Assembly: GCA_947371015.1 (NCBI GenBank)
Contig: CANBNK010000032.1
Location: 1-42,342 of the forward strand
DNA length: 42,342 nucleotides
From: Acetobacteraceae bacterium
Lineage (GTDB): Bacteria > Pseudomonadota > Alphaproteobacteria > Acetobacterales > Acetobacteraceae
Direction of reading: 5' to 3'
The notes beneath the pieces are model-generated. The model did no database searches, was not told the origin of the DNA, and saw nothing but the letters and a program-made list of their open reading frames with translations. Positions 33,978 through 42,197 of this stretch are shown piece by piece (position 1 is the stretch's first letter; each line of letters starts with the position of its first letter). The translations under genes and the position numbers were made by a program.

Positions 33978-35594
33978 ATGACCTTCTCTCGCCGCGCCCT
34001 TCTCGGCGCCTCCGGCTTTGCCGCACTGCCCGCCGATTGGGCAATAGCTCCCGCCACCGCGCAAGGCGAGCGCGTCATCCGCTACGGTATCTCGATGAAC
34101 GACATCCCGCAGACCACCGGCCAGCCGGACCGTGGCGCGGGCGCCTACCAGTTCACCGGCTACACGCTGTACGACCCGCTGGTCGCCTGGGAGATGGACG
34201 TCGCCAACCGCCCGGGCAAGCTGATGCCGGGCCTGGCCACCCGCTGGGAAGCCGACGCCGCCGACCGCAAGAAGTGGGTCTTTCACCTGCGCCCCGGCGT
34301 GAAGTTCCACGACGGCAGTGCCTTCGACGCCGATGCCGTGGTCTGGAACTTCGACAAGGTGCTGAACCCGCAGAGCCCGCATTTCGACCAGCGCCAGGCC
34401 GCCCAGGTCCGCCCCCGCCTGCCCAGCGTGGCCAGCTGGCGCAAGCTGGATGCGATGACCGTGGAAGTGACCACCAAGGCGGTGGACAGCATCTTCCCGT
34501 ACCAGATGCTGTGGTTCCTGATCTCCTCCCCGGCGCAATACGCCAAGCTGGGCAACAGCTGGGAAAAGTTCGCCTTCGAGCCTTCCGGCACCGGCCCGTT
34601 CAAGCTGGCCCGCCTGGTGCCCCGTGCCAGCGCCGAGCTGGTGCGCAACAGCGAATACTGGGCCCCCAAGCGGATGGCCAAGGCCGACCGCATCATTCTG
34701 GTCTGCGCGCCGGAAGCCACCACCCGGAGCAATGCGCTGCTGACCGGACAGGTCGATTTCATCGAAACCCCGGCCCCCGACTTCGTCCCCCGGCTGAAGC
34801 AGTCGGGCATGAAGATCGTGGAAAACGTCACGCCGCATGTGTGGAACTACCACCTCAGCACGCTGCCCGGCTCCCCCTGGACCGACATCCGCCTGCGCAA
34901 GGCCGCCAACCTGGCCATCAACCGCGATGAAGTCGTGGCGCTGATGAACGGCCTGGCCAAGCCGGCGGTCGGCGTGGTGGACCCTTCCTCCCCCTGGTTC
35001 GGCAAGCCCAAGTTCGAGGTGAAGTACGACCCCGACCAGGCCCGCCGCCTGGTGCAGGAAGCCGGCTTCAGCCGCGCCAACCCGCTGAAAACCAAGTTCC
35101 TCATCGCCACCGGTGGCAGCGGCCAGATGCTGTCTATGCCGATGAACGAATACATCCAGTCCGCCTACCGCGAAGTGGGCATCGAGCTGGAGTTCCAGGC
35201 CGTGGAGCTTGAGGTGCTCTACACCTGCTGGCGCCAGGGCGCGGCCGGTGAGATCGCCCGCCAGGGCAACATCACCGCCAACAATGTGGCCTATGTCACC
35301 AGCGACCCGCTCTACGCGCTGATCCGCTTCTTCGGCTCCAACCAGGTGGCGCCGACCGGCGTGAACTGGTCCCACTACAAGGACGCCGAGGTGGATGGCT
35401 GGATCAACGAAGCCCTGGCCACCTTCGACGACACCAAGGTGGATGAGCTGATGGCCAAGGTCCACGCCAAGGTGGTGGACGAGGCGCTGCTGGTCTTCGT
35501 GGTGCACGACACCAACCCGCACGCGCACAGCAACAAGGTGCGCGGCTACACCCAGGCGCAGCATTGGTTCCAGGACCTGACCACGCTGAGCTGA
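33978..35594 (+). CDS. ABC transporter solute-binding protein, family 5 (peptide/nickel type)
   Basis: 538 residues from ATG 33978, whose first residues MTFSRRALLGASGFAALPA make a Tat-type signal peptide (SRRALLG). The mature protein has the SBP_bac_5 layout: GLATRWEADAADRKKWVFHLRPGVKFHDGSAFDADAVVWNFDKVLNP, the PSGTGPFKLARLVP hinge region, and the later LRKAANLAINRDEVVALMNGLAKPAVGVVDPSSPW block. These receptors bind peptides, opines or organic compounds for Dpp/Opp-type permeases. No permease or ATPase genes follow; it is another orphan receptor. A 112-base gap separates it from the convergent Bug gene. Confidence 0.93.
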   Translation: MTFSRRALLGASGFAALPADWAIAPATAQGERVIRYGISMNDIPQTTGQPDRGAGAYQFTGYTLYDPLVAWEMDVANRPGKLMPGLATRWEADAADRKKWVFHLRPGVKFHDGSAFDADAVVWNFDKVLNPQSPHFDQRQAAQVRPRLPSVASWRKLDAMTVEVTTKAVDSIFPYQMLWFLISSPAQYAKLGNSWEKFAFEPSGTGPFKLARLVPRASAELVRNSEYWAPKRMAKADRIILVCAPEATTRSNALLTGQVDFIETPAPDFVPRLKQSGMKIVENVTPHVWNYHLSTLPGSPWTDIRLRKAANLAINRDEVVALMNGLAKPAVGVVDPSSPWFGKPKFEVKYDPDQARRLVQEAGFSRANPLKTKFLIATGGSGQMLSMPMNEYIQSAYREVGIELEFQAVELEVLYTCWRQGAAGEIARQGNITANNVAYVTSDPLYALIRFFGSNQVAPTGVNWSHYKDAEVDGWINEALATFDDTKVDELMAKVHAKVVDEALLVFVVHDTNPHAHSNKVRGYTQAQHWFQDLTTLS

Positions 35595-35706
35595 CGCGAT
35601 ATCGCCAGGACCCGCTCGCTTCTGGCGGAAGTGCGCCGGCCCTGACTTGCGACGTCAAGCAACCCCTCCCCGGCTTGCGGCACCGGCGCCACAAGCCAGC
35701 CAGGCA

Positions 35707-36687
35707 CTACTCCGCCCGGGCACCGCTTATCTTCACCAACTCCTGCCAGAACGGCCGCTCGCGGTCGGCACGCGCCTTCATATCGGCCGGCGTGGTGCCA
35801 CGCAGCACGGCGGCCTGCGCCGCAAACCGGGCCTGCAAGGCGCTATCAGCGGCAATCGCACGCATGGCACCGGAGATCGCCGCCACCGCTTCGGCCGGCA
35901 TCGCCGCCGGCCCGAACAGCCCGCCCCAGATGCCCACGGTGAACTCGGCGCGGCCAAGTTCCGCCATGGTCGGCACCTCCGGGATCAGCGCATTGCGCTC
36001 GGGCGAGGTGATCGCCAGCGCCCGCACCTGGCCGGAGCGGATCAGCGGCAGCCAGGCCGCCAGGTTGTCGATGGCAAACTGCGCGTCGCCGCGCAGGATA
36101 GCCGGTACCGCCTCGGCCGATCCGCGGAACGGGCTGTGCGTGACCCGCAGCGCATTGCGCTGGCCGAACAGCTCCCCCAGCAGGTGCGCGCTGGCGCCGA
36201 TGCCGGGGCTGGTGAAGACTAGCGGGTTGGGCTGGGCGCGGCCCCAGGCGATGAACTCGTCCACCGTCTTGGCCGGCACATGCGCCGCCGGCACCAGCAG
36301 CACGTTGTACAGGTCCCACGCCATCGAGACCCAGCCGATGTCACCGACCTCGAACGGCATGCGCTGGAACAGGAAGGGGTTGATGACCCATTGGCTGACC
36401 GTGGCGGCACCCAGCGTATAGCCATCCGGCGCTGCCTTCACCGCGGCATCCACGCCGATATTGCCGGCGGCGCCGGGTCGGTTCTCCACCACGAAGGGCT
36501 GGCCCAGGCGCGCGGCCAGTTCGGTGGCGAGGATGCGCGTCAGCACGTCTGAAGCACCACCCGGCGGGTTGGGCACGATGAGGCGCACCGGCCGCTGCGG
36601 GTATCCCTGTGCCAAGGCTGGCCCGGCCAGGGCGGTGGCAGCGAGCGCCAGTGCAGCGCGACGCGGAATGGGTTTGGCGTTGCGCAT
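35707..36687 (-). CDS. Tripartite tricarboxylate transporter receptor (Bug/TctC family)
   Basis: 326 residues with signal peptide (RRAALALAATALAGPALAQ). Core motifs: RLIVPNPPGGASDVLTRILATELAARLG, VVENRPGAAGNIGVDAAV, AAPDGYTLGAATVSQ, VFTSPGIGASAHLLGELF and SPFRGSAEAVPAILRGDAQ. AGGAG lies ahead of ATG 36687. Divergently transcribed from the isopenicillin-N-synthase-like oxygenase (83-base gap) and convergent with the family-5 receptor. No TctAB nearby. Fourth Bug paralogue of the window; the four differ enough that recent tandem duplication is unlikely. Confidence 0.92.
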   Translation of the reverse strand: MRNAKPIPRRAALALAATALAGPALAQGYPQRPVRLIVPNPPGGASDVLTRILATELAARLGQPFVVENRPGAAGNIGVDAAVKAAPDGYTLGAATVSQWVINPFLFQRMPFEVGDIGWVSMAWDLYNVLLVPAAHVPAKTVDEFIAWGRAQPNPLVFTSPGIGASAHLLGELFGQRNALRVTHSPFRGSAEAVPAILRGDAQFAIDNLAAWLPLIRSGQVRALAITSPERNALIPEVPTMAELGRAEFTVGIWGGLFGPAAMPAEAVAAISGAMRAIAADSALQARFAAQAAVLRGTTPADMKARADRERPFWQELVKISGARAE

Positions 36688-36770
36688 GGCAAAGCGCTCC
36701 TGTCGATGATTGAATGGCAGTGCGCGCGTTTTCCCGCCGCAACGCTACCGGCCCGGAGGCAAGGCCCGCA

Positions 36771-37760
36771 ATGGCTGATGACGCAATCCCGATCATCGAT
36801 ATCTCCGGCGTGCTGGCCGGCCGGCCCGGCGCGCTGCAGGTGGCGGCGCGGCAACTGCGGCACGCTTATGAGGAGATCGGCTTCTGGTTCCTCAGCGGCC
36901 ACCAGGTGCCGCAGGCGCTGATCGACGCGACCTTCGCCGAGGCGGTGCGCTTCCACGCGCTGCCTATGGCGGAGAAGCTTTCGCTGAAGGCCAACCGGCA
37001 CAATGTCGGCTACCTGCCGCTGAAGGGCTCCACCACACGGCACTCCACGCTCAATGCCAACAACAAGCCGAACCTGCTGGAAGGCTTTTTGGTGAAGCGA
37101 GATTTGCCGGCTGACCACCCGGACGTGCTGGCCGGCAAGCTGTATCGTGGCATGAACCAATGGCCGGAGGGGATGCCTGGCTTCCGGGAGACCTGCGTGG
37201 CGTACTGCGATGCGCTGGAGGCGTTAGGCAAGTCGGTGCTGCCGATCTACGCCGTGGCGCTGGATTTGCCGGAAGACTACTTCGCGTTGGGTTTCGTGGA
37301 GCCGCAGTACACGCTGCGCCTGGCGCACTACCCGCAACAGGACCCGATGGCAGAGAATGAGTTCGGCATTGCGCCGCACACCGACAGCACCTTCATGACG
37401 CTGCTGGCGCAGAACCACATACCCGGGCTGCAATTGCTAACCCAGGCGGGCGAGTGGCTGGACGCGCCGGCGCTGCCGGGCACCTTCCTGGTGAACTCAG
37501 GGGAGTTGCTGAAGCGTTGGACGAATGAGCGGTTTCTGGCGACACCGCATCGGGTGGTGAACCGCAGCGGGCGGGAGCGGTATTCGATTCCGTTCTTCTT
37601 CGATGCCGGCATCGACTACCGGATGGAGCCGCTGCCGAGCTGCGTCAGTGCCGAGCGGCCGGCTAGGCATGCGGCGACGACCTACGCCGAGTACCAAGCG
37701 TGGTTCCAGAGCCAGAACTACGACCATATCCGCGGTGGCGTGAAGGTTTCAATGGACTGA
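36771..37760 (+). CDS. 2-oxoglutarate/Fe(II) dioxygenase, isopenicillin-N-synthase family
   Basis: 329 residues from ATG 36771 (GGAGGCAAGG 11 bases upstream; an ATG at 36714 is also open). The N-terminal DIOX_N domain begins IPIIDISGVLAG, and the jelly roll carries the facial triad His203 and Asp205 (APHTDSTFMTLLAQN) and His260 (FLATPHRVVN), with Arg270-x-Ser272 (RERYSIPFFFD) for the 2-oxoglutarate carboxylate. LRLAHYPQQ, GLQL and VNSGELLKRWTNERF are the usual family phrases. Cytoplasmic oxidation of a small molecule; no pathway partner is obvious beyond the divergent Bug receptor. Length is normal. Confidence 0.9.
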   Translation: MADDAIPIIDISGVLAGRPGALQVAARQLRHAYEEIGFWFLSGHQVPQALIDATFAEAVRFHALPMAEKLSLKANRHNVGYLPLKGSTTRHSTLNANNKPNLLEGFLVKRDLPADHPDVLAGKLYRGMNQWPEGMPGFRETCVAYCDALEALGKSVLPIYAVALDLPEDYFALGFVEPQYTLRLAHYPQQDPMAENEFGIAPHTDSTFMTLLAQNHIPGLQLLTQAGEWLDAPALPGTFLVNSGELLKRWTNERFLATPHRVVNRSGRERYSIPFFFDAGIDYRMEPLPSCVSAERPARHAATTYAEYQAWFQSQNYDHIRGGVKVSMD

Positions 37761-37803
37761 AACCCACGCCGGTCCAGCGGGCGCCTGCCCCCTGGTTGGG
37801 TGT

Positions 37804-37824
37804 TTGAGGGGCAAAGCCCCTCAA
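37804..37824. terminator. Hairpin between convergent dioxygenase and phaA genes
   Basis: A 9-bp perfect stem TTGAGGGGC (37804-37812)/GCCCCTCAA (37816-37824) with an AAA loop lies in the 80-base gap between two converging genes. There is no T-run on either side beyond two bases, so it would act as a weak bidirectional terminator or 3-prime protector. Confidence 0.5.
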
Positions 37825-37840
37825 TGCCTCACGCGAACGC

Positions 37841-39016
37841 TCAAGCGCGCTCGACGCACATCGCCACGCCCATGCCGCCGCCGATGCACAGCGTGGCCAG
37901 GCCGCGCTTGGCGCCCCGGCGCTGCATCTCGAACAGCAGGGTGTTCAGCACGCGCGCGCCCGAGGCACCGATCGGGTGGCCCAGCGCGATGGCGCCGCCG
38001 TTGACGTTGACCTTCTTGGTATCCCAACCCAGGTCCTTGTTCACCGCGCAGGCCTGGGCGGCGAAGGCCTCGTTGGCTTCCACCAAGTCCAGGCTGTTGG
38101 CGTCCCAACCGGCCTTCTTCAGCGCCTTCTTGGAAGCCGGGATCGGGCCGGTGCCCATGTAGGCAGGGTCGACGCCCGCGGTGGCCCAGGACACGATCTT
38201 CGCCATCGGCTTGATGCCGCGGCGGGCGGCCTCGGCGGCGGACATCACCACCAGCGCCGCGGCGCCGTCGTTGATGCCGGAGGCGTTGCCGGCGGTCACG
38301 GTGCCGTCCTTGGCGAAGGCCGGGCGCAGCTTGCCGAGAATCTCCATGGAGGTTTCCGGCTTCGGATATTCGTCGGCCGAGACCACCACGTCGCCCTTGC
38401 GACCCTTCACGGTCACCGGGACGATCTCATCGTTGAAGCGGCCGGCCTTCTGCGCCTCGCCGGCCTTGTGCTGGCTGGCGGCGGCGAACTCGTCCTGCTC
38501 GGTACGGCTCAGTTGGTACTGGCGGGCGACGTTCTCGGCGGTATTGCCCATGTGGTAACCGTGGAAGGCGTCCCACAGGCCGTCCTTCAGCATGGTGTCG
38601 ACCAGTTCCAGGCTGCCCATCTTGGTGCCGGCGCGCAGTTGCTGGGCGTGCGGCGCCTGGGTCATGCTCTCCTGGCCGCCGGCCACGATGATGGTGGCGT
38701 CGCCGCAGGCGATCTGCTGCGCCGCCAGGGCCACCGCGCGCAGGCCGGAACCGCAGAGCTGGTTGATGCCGAAGGCGGTCGCCTCGTTCGGGATGCCGGC
38801 GTTGATGGCAGCCTGGCGGGCCGGGTTCTGGCCGGCGCCGGCGGTCAGGATCTGGCCCATGATGACCTCATCCACGTCACTCGGCGCCACGCCGGCACGT
38901 TCCAGCGCGGCAGTGATGGCCACAGTGCCGAGCGCGTGGGCCGAGAGGCTGGCGAAGGCGCCGTTGAAGCTGCCCACGGGCGTGCGCGCGGCGGAGGCGA
39001 TGACGATGTCGGTCAT
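37841..39016 (-). CDS. phaA: Acetyl-CoA C-acetyltransferase (beta-ketothiolase)
   Basis: 391 residues, the biosynthetic thiolase length. Nucleophile Cys88 in [18 protein letters not shown], the catalytic His in [18 protein letters not shown] and the second Cys in [14 protein letters not shown] are all present, with the [11 protein letters not shown]-type loop ([19 protein letters not shown]). It condenses two acetyl-CoA to acetoacetyl-CoA, the first step of PHB synthesis, and can also serve acetoacetate metabolism. ATG 39016 follows GGGAGA. It is downstream of phaC on the same strand (65-base gap) and has a PhaR-like dyad in that gap. Confidence 0.96.
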   Translation of the reverse strand: MTDIVIASAARTPVGSFNGAFASLSAHALGTVAITAALERAGVAPSDVDEVIMGQILTAGAGQNPARQAAINAGIPNEATAFGINQLCGSGLRAVALAAQQIACGDATIIVAGGQESMTQAPHAQQLRAGTKMGSLELVDTMLKDGLWDAFHGYHMGNTAENVARQYQLSRTEQDEFAAASQHKAGEAQKAGRFNDEIVPVTVKGRKGDVVVSADEYPKPETSMEILGKLRPAFAKDGTVTAGNASGINDGAAALVVMSAAEAARRGIKPMAKIVSWATAGVDPAYMGTGPIPASKKALKKAGWDANSLDLVEANEAFAAQACAVNKDLGWDTKKVNVNGGAIALGHPIGASGARVLNTLLFEMQRRGAKRGLATLCIGGGMGVAMCVERA

Positions 39017-39037
39017 GGTCTGGGTTCTCCCGATTAT

Positions 39038-39056
39038 TTGCTGCGGCGCAGCATAA
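39038..39056. promoter_or_regulatory. Probable PhaR operator upstream of phaA
   Basis: TTGCTGCGGCGCAGCATAA contains the perfect dyad TGCTGC-GGC-GCAGCA (39039-39053), centred about 30 bases ahead of the phaA start. It differs from the phaB-upstream copy only in the three-base spacer. The minus-strand context includes AATAAT next to the dyad, possibly part of the phaA promoter. Confidence 0.6.
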
Positions 39057-39081
39057 GGCCGAGGCAGGCGTATGGCAGAGC

Positions 39082-40317
39082 TTATATGGGTGTGGGCAGG
39101 CTGTGCAGCCATTCCTTCAGCGGCCGCCACAAGGCTGCCTCCGCGCCGCTGCCCACCACCATGCCGATATGCCCCGCCGCCGCCCGATGGACTTGCGCCG
39201 CCGGCAGTGCCGCGGCCAGCGCCTCGGCTGAGGCCGGCGGGACGATGCGGTCGCGCGCGGGGATGGCGCAGAAGGCCGGCATCGCCAGCGCCGCGGGGTT
39301 GACCGGCTGGCCGGCCAGGCGCCACGCGCCGCGCCCGGGCGTGTTGCCACCGTACCAACCCGCCAGCACCTCTCGCGCCACCGGAGCGGCCAGGGGAACG
39401 CCGTCGTTCAGCCAGTCCTCCAGCACCACGAAGCGCCGGGCCGCCGGGCCGTCCATCGGCAGGCGGGAGAAGCGGCGGAACTTTTCCGCGATGGCGAAGG
39501 GGTCCAGCACAGCAAACAGCAACTGCAGCGCCTCCACCGGCAGCGCATCCAGCAGGCCCATGGCGGGTTCCAGTACCGGCAGCAGCGCTGCCAGGGCGCG
39601 GGCCGCAGCGGGCTCGGCGGCGTGGAAGTCCCAGGGCGTGGCCAGCAGCGCCAGGGCGCGCACCCGGTCTGGCCGGCGCTGCGCTGCGGCAAGGGCCAGC
39701 AGGCCGCCCATGCAGTAGCCGGCCAGCACCACCGGCTGCGGCACCGCCATCAGCGCCCGTTCCAGCCGGCCGGCGACATAGGCGGTCAGATCGAAGCGGC
39801 GCTCCTCCGGGCCGGGCCAGCCCCAGTCGAGCAGCAGCGGCCGCACGCCCTGCGCCGCCAGCCAGCGCAGCAGGGAGGCGCCTTCATCCAGGTCCAGCAC
39901 GCTGGCCTTGTTGACCAGGGAAGGGACGAACAGGACCACGGGGCCAGCCGCGCCTGGCGCGTAGTCCAGCAGGCGCGAGCCACCTTCGGCCCAGATCACC
40001 GGCGGCTCTGGCAGCCGGCGCTGATGGGGGTGGGTGCGGTAGGCGGCCAGGCCGCGTAGCAGGGCGCGATCCTCCCGTAGCAGGCGCCGCAGCACGGCGG
40101 CGCGGAAGGCTTCAGGTCGATGGCCGCCGGCGGCCAGTGCCGCGCCGATGCGCGCGGCCTCCTGCCGGCCGCAGCTCGACCTCGGCCAGGCGGCGTTCCA
40201 GTTCGGCCAGCCGTTCGGCCATGCGCTCGGCTCCGCTGGCGTTCCCGGCGGCAGGCTCACCAGGCTGGATGGGGGGCTGTTGGCCAGCGCCAGGCTGCCC
40301 CGGCTGGCGGCCAGCAT
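39082..40317 (-). CDS. phaC: PHA synthase catalytic subunit, PhaC class III-like (start uncertain)
   Basis: The supported protein begins near 40180 and runs to 39082, about 365 residues. Lipase-like box GYCMGG holds the nucleophile Cys; Asp is in [12 protein letters not shown] and His in [51 protein letters not shown] and LLATPWDF match class III PhaC. The catalytic-frame codons upstream of about 40185 read as Pro/Ser/Arg-rich shadow, while the neighbouring frame (PhaE-like) looks coding there. ATG 40317 is given as a nominal start; GTG 40260 and ATG 40386 are alternatives. A +1 change near 40170-40185 may have split one longer gene. It polymerises hydroxyacyl-CoA on PHA granules. Confidence 0.8.
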   Translation of the reverse strand: MLAASRGSLALANSPPSSLVSLPPGTPAEPSAWPNGWPNWNAAWPRSSCGRQEAARIGAALAAGGHRPEAFRAAVLRRLLREDRALLRGLAAYRTHPHQRRLPEPPVIWAEGGSRLLDYAPGAAGPVVLFVPSLVNKASVLDLDEGASLLRWLAAQGVRPLLLDWGWPGPEERRFDLTAYVAGRLERALMAVPQPVVLAGYCMGGLLALAAAQRRPDRVRALALLATPWDFHAAEPAAARALAALLPVLEPAMGLLDALPVEALQLLFAVLDPFAIAEKFRRFSRLPMDGPAARRFVVLEDWLNDGVPLAAPVAREVLAGWYGGNTPGRGAWRLAGQPVNPAALAMPAFCAIPARDRIVPPASAEALAAALPAAQVHRAAAGHIGMVVGSGAEAALWRPLKEWLHSLPTPI

Positions 40318-40621
40318 CAGGTGGAGCGGCAGCGGGCGCGGGCCGCGCCGGGCGGGTGGGGGCCGGAGCAGCGGCAGTGGGGTCATCGGTCGGTCGGCCT
40401 TCGGCCCTGGGCGGCGCGAAGGGGAAGCCCGGCGGCGTCCCCGGCAGCCCGGCGCCCATGGCGCGCAGCCAAGCATTGCCCATCGCCGCCATGGAGCCCC
40501 AGGCGGCAGCAAGTTCCGGATCGGCCATCAGGCCGGCGATTTCGCTCTGCCACAGCGCGACCCAGTCCTCGGCCAGTCCATTCAACTCGTGCTCGGCTGC
40601 CGCCTTCTTCTGCCTGGCCAT
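40112..40621 (-). CDS. PhaE-like PHA synthase accessory frame (possibly N-terminal part of a frameshifted phaC)
   Basis: 169 codons from ATG 40621 with GGGGG upstream. The start MARQKKAAAEHELNGLAEDWVALWQSEI, AAWGSMAAMGNAWLRAMGAGLPGTPPGFPFAPP recalls PhaE, the class III synthase subunit, in being helical with W-x-x-L pairs, followed by a Pro/Ala linker and a coiled coil [18 protein letters not shown]. After LRP (about 40175) the frame turns into [15 protein letters not shown] and stops at 40112, while the +1 frame reads [14 protein letters not shown] and continues into PhaC. Either an overlapping subunit gene or half of one broken gene. Divergent from phaR. Confidence 0.55.
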   Translation of the reverse strand: MARQKKAAAEHELNGLAEDWVALWQSEIAGLMADPELAAAWGSMAAMGNAWLRAMGAGLPGTPPGFPFAPPRAEGRPTDDPTAAAPAPTRPARPAPAAAPPDAGRQPGQPGAGQQPPIQPGEPAAGNASGAERMAERLAELERRLAEVELRPAGGRAHRRGTGRRRPST

Positions 40622-40759
40622 GCTGCCCCCAACCCCGGTGACCATAGCGCGCCACATCCCCGGCGTCAGCGGCTTGATGCACTGCGGAATCGCCCTAGGC
40701 CCCGCCCGGCCCCGATGTGCTAGGCTTTTGCTGGACAGTGAGTTTCAGCGGGGATCGCC

Positions 40760-41446
40760 ATGTCGGATCGCAGCGCGCGGGGCGGAGCAGCCCCCTCGGC
40801 AACGTCAGGGGCCGAACCTGGCCAGGCCCCGATCAGCCCGCCGGTGGTAGTAAAGAAATACGCCAACCGCCGGCTCTACAATACGGAATCCTCCAGCTAC
40901 GTTACGCTGGAGGACCTGGCGAACATGGTCCGGCTCGGCCGCGACTTCGTGGTCTATGACGCCAAGTCGGGTGAGGACATCACCCGCAGCGTGCTGACCC
41001 AGATCATCGTCGAGGAAGAGAGCAAGGGCCGCAACCTGCTGCCCGAAAGCTTCCTGCGCCAGTTGATCGGCTTCTACGGCGACAGCCTGCAATCCCTGGT
41101 GCCGAAATACCTGGAAAGCGCGATGTCCGGCTTTGCCAAGCAGCAGGAGCAGATGCGGAAGTCGGTGGAACAGGCCATGGGCGGGCTGATCCCGTTCCCC
41201 GGCACCTTCCCGCCGGGCTTCCCCGCCCCCTTCGGCACGCTGGAGGAACTGGGTAAGCAGAACATGGCCATGATGGAGCGCGCCATGAGCCTGTTCGCCC
41301 CGTTCCGCGGCGAGCCTGGCGCCGGCGCCAATGCGCCGTTGCCGCCCGCGCCGGAAGTTGAAGCGATGCGCCAGGAGTTGGATAACCTGCGCCGGCAACT
41401 GGCGGAGATGCAGGCAAAAGGCGGCTCTCCGCCGGCCAAGGGCTGA
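40760..41446 (+). CDS. phaR: Polyhydroxyalkanoate synthesis repressor PhaR
   Basis: 228 residues. The conserved DNA-binding N terminus is VVKKYANRRLYNTESSSYVTLEDLANMVRLGRDFVVYDAKSGEDITRSVLTQIIVEEESKG (residues about 31-90), followed by the PHB-accumulation-regulatory helical segments LLPESFLRQLIGFYGDSLQSLVPKYLESAMSGFAKQQEQMRKSVEQAMGG. The C terminus is Pro-rich with a final coiled coil. PhaR senses PHA or its granule and represses phasin and PHA genes. It is transcribed divergently from the PhaE/PhaC/PhaA cluster across 138 bases; no dyad of the phaA/phaB type lies in that gap, so autoregulation is not evident. Confidence 0.95.
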   Translation: MSDRSARGGAAPSATSGAEPGQAPISPPVVVKKYANRRLYNTESSSYVTLEDLANMVRLGRDFVVYDAKSGEDITRSVLTQIIVEEESKGRNLLPESFLRQLIGFYGDSLQSLVPKYLESAMSGFAKQQEQMRKSVEQAMGGLIPFPGTFPPGFPAPFGTLEELGKQNMAMMERAMSLFAPFRGEPGAGANAPLPPAPEVEAMRQELDNLRRQLAEMQAKGGSPPAKG

Positions 41447-41563
41447 ACCGGAAAGGTTCGCTGCCGCATTCTTTTCAACGCCGCGTTTGGCTCACGGCTT
41501 TGTCACACGCGCCCAGGTGGAACCCCCAGGGCACCCCCGGCCTTTCCCTGAGATAGCGACCCG

Positions 41564-41598
41564 GCCGCAGCATCCGCTGCGGCTGGGCGTATCGCCCA
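41564..41598 (+). promoter_or_regulatory. Two back-to-back hairpins in the leader of the XRE gene
   Basis: GCCGCAGC-ATCC-GCTGCGGC (41564-41583) is followed without a gap by TGGGCG-TAT-CGCCCA (41584-41598), then GAAGGGGAACGGG and the ATG at 41618. Both stems are perfect. The pair may terminate phaR transcription (no T-run) or form a structured 5-prime leader. The rest of 41447-41563 shows nothing specific. Confidence 0.45.
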
Positions 41599-41617
41599 GT
41601 CACCGAAGGGGAACGGG

Positions 41618-42091
41618 ATGCCGACCACGTCAGACGACGCCCAACGTCCAAAGCCGGCAGCCCCGGAAAAGCTGGGCCAGCGCGCCAATGCGGCCGACCA
41701 CCATGTCGGCAGCCGTATCCGGGAACGCCGGATCATGATGGGGCTGTCGCAACAGCAACTCGCCCGCATGATCGGCGTCACCTACCAGCAGGCGCACAAG
41801 TATGAGCGTGGCCTGAACCGCATCTCCGCCGGCCGCCTGTTCGAAATCTCCCAGGTTCTCGGCGTGGCGGTTTCCTGGTTCTTCGACGGTCTGCAAGCCA
41901 ACGCCGAACCGCGGCACGAGGTTTCCCAGCGGCAGCGCATGTGCCTGGAGTTGGCCCGGAACTTCGCGCTGATCGACAACGAGAAGCATCAGGAAGCCCT
42001 GAGCCAGATGGCGCGTGCGCTGGCCGCCCAGAACCAGGCTGGCCTGGCTGCCGCCGCCAATGGCCTGGACGAGGTCAGCGAACCGCACTGA
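41618..42091 (+). CDS. XRE family helix-turn-helix regulator (PraR-like)
   Basis: 157 residues. A disordered N terminus of about 28 residues is followed by a Cro/C1-type HTH: VGSRIRERRIMMGLSQQQLARMIGVTYQQAHKYERGLNRISAGRLFEISQVLGVAVSWFFDGL (about 29-92). The C-terminal half is helical with ELARNFALIDNEKHQEALSQMARALA. The layout and the phrase VTYQQAHKYERGLNRISAGRL resemble the alphaproteobacterial chromosomal regulators of the PraR group rather than phage repressors. Targets unknown. Preceded by two tandem hairpins and followed by a stem-loop. Confidence 0.88.
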   Translation: MPTTSDDAQRPKPAAPEKLGQRANAADHHVGSRIRERRIMMGLSQQQLARMIGVTYQQAHKYERGLNRISAGRLFEISQVLGVAVSWFFDGLQANAEPRHEVSQRQRMCLELARNFALIDNEKHQEALSQMARALAAQNQAGLAAAANGLDEVSEPH

Positions 42092-42113
42092 GCCGGGGCC
42101 ACCCAGCCCCGGC
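42092..42113 (+). terminator. Stem-loop after the XRE gene
   Basis: GCCGGGGC (42092-42099) and GCCCCGGC (42106-42113) form a perfect 8-bp stem immediately after the stop codon, loop CACCCA. No T-run follows, so this may be a Rho-assisted terminator. Confidence 0.4.
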
Positions 42114-42197
42114 CCGCCTCCTCCCGCCGGGCCGGAGGGGGCGGCTCCGTCCCGCTACCGCGACGACAGGGATTTTCGCGCCCGGGACTCCCTCCTG

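Noticed and set aside
35672-35697. GGCTTG/CAAGCC hairpin as terminator between converging receptor genes
   Set aside because: Six-base stem with a 14-base loop and no T-run; too weak to list as a feature.
39082-40512. PhaC extended to the most upstream ATG of its frame
   Set aside because: The added N-terminal residues are Pro/Ser/Arg shadow of the PhaE-like frame, not natural protein sequence.
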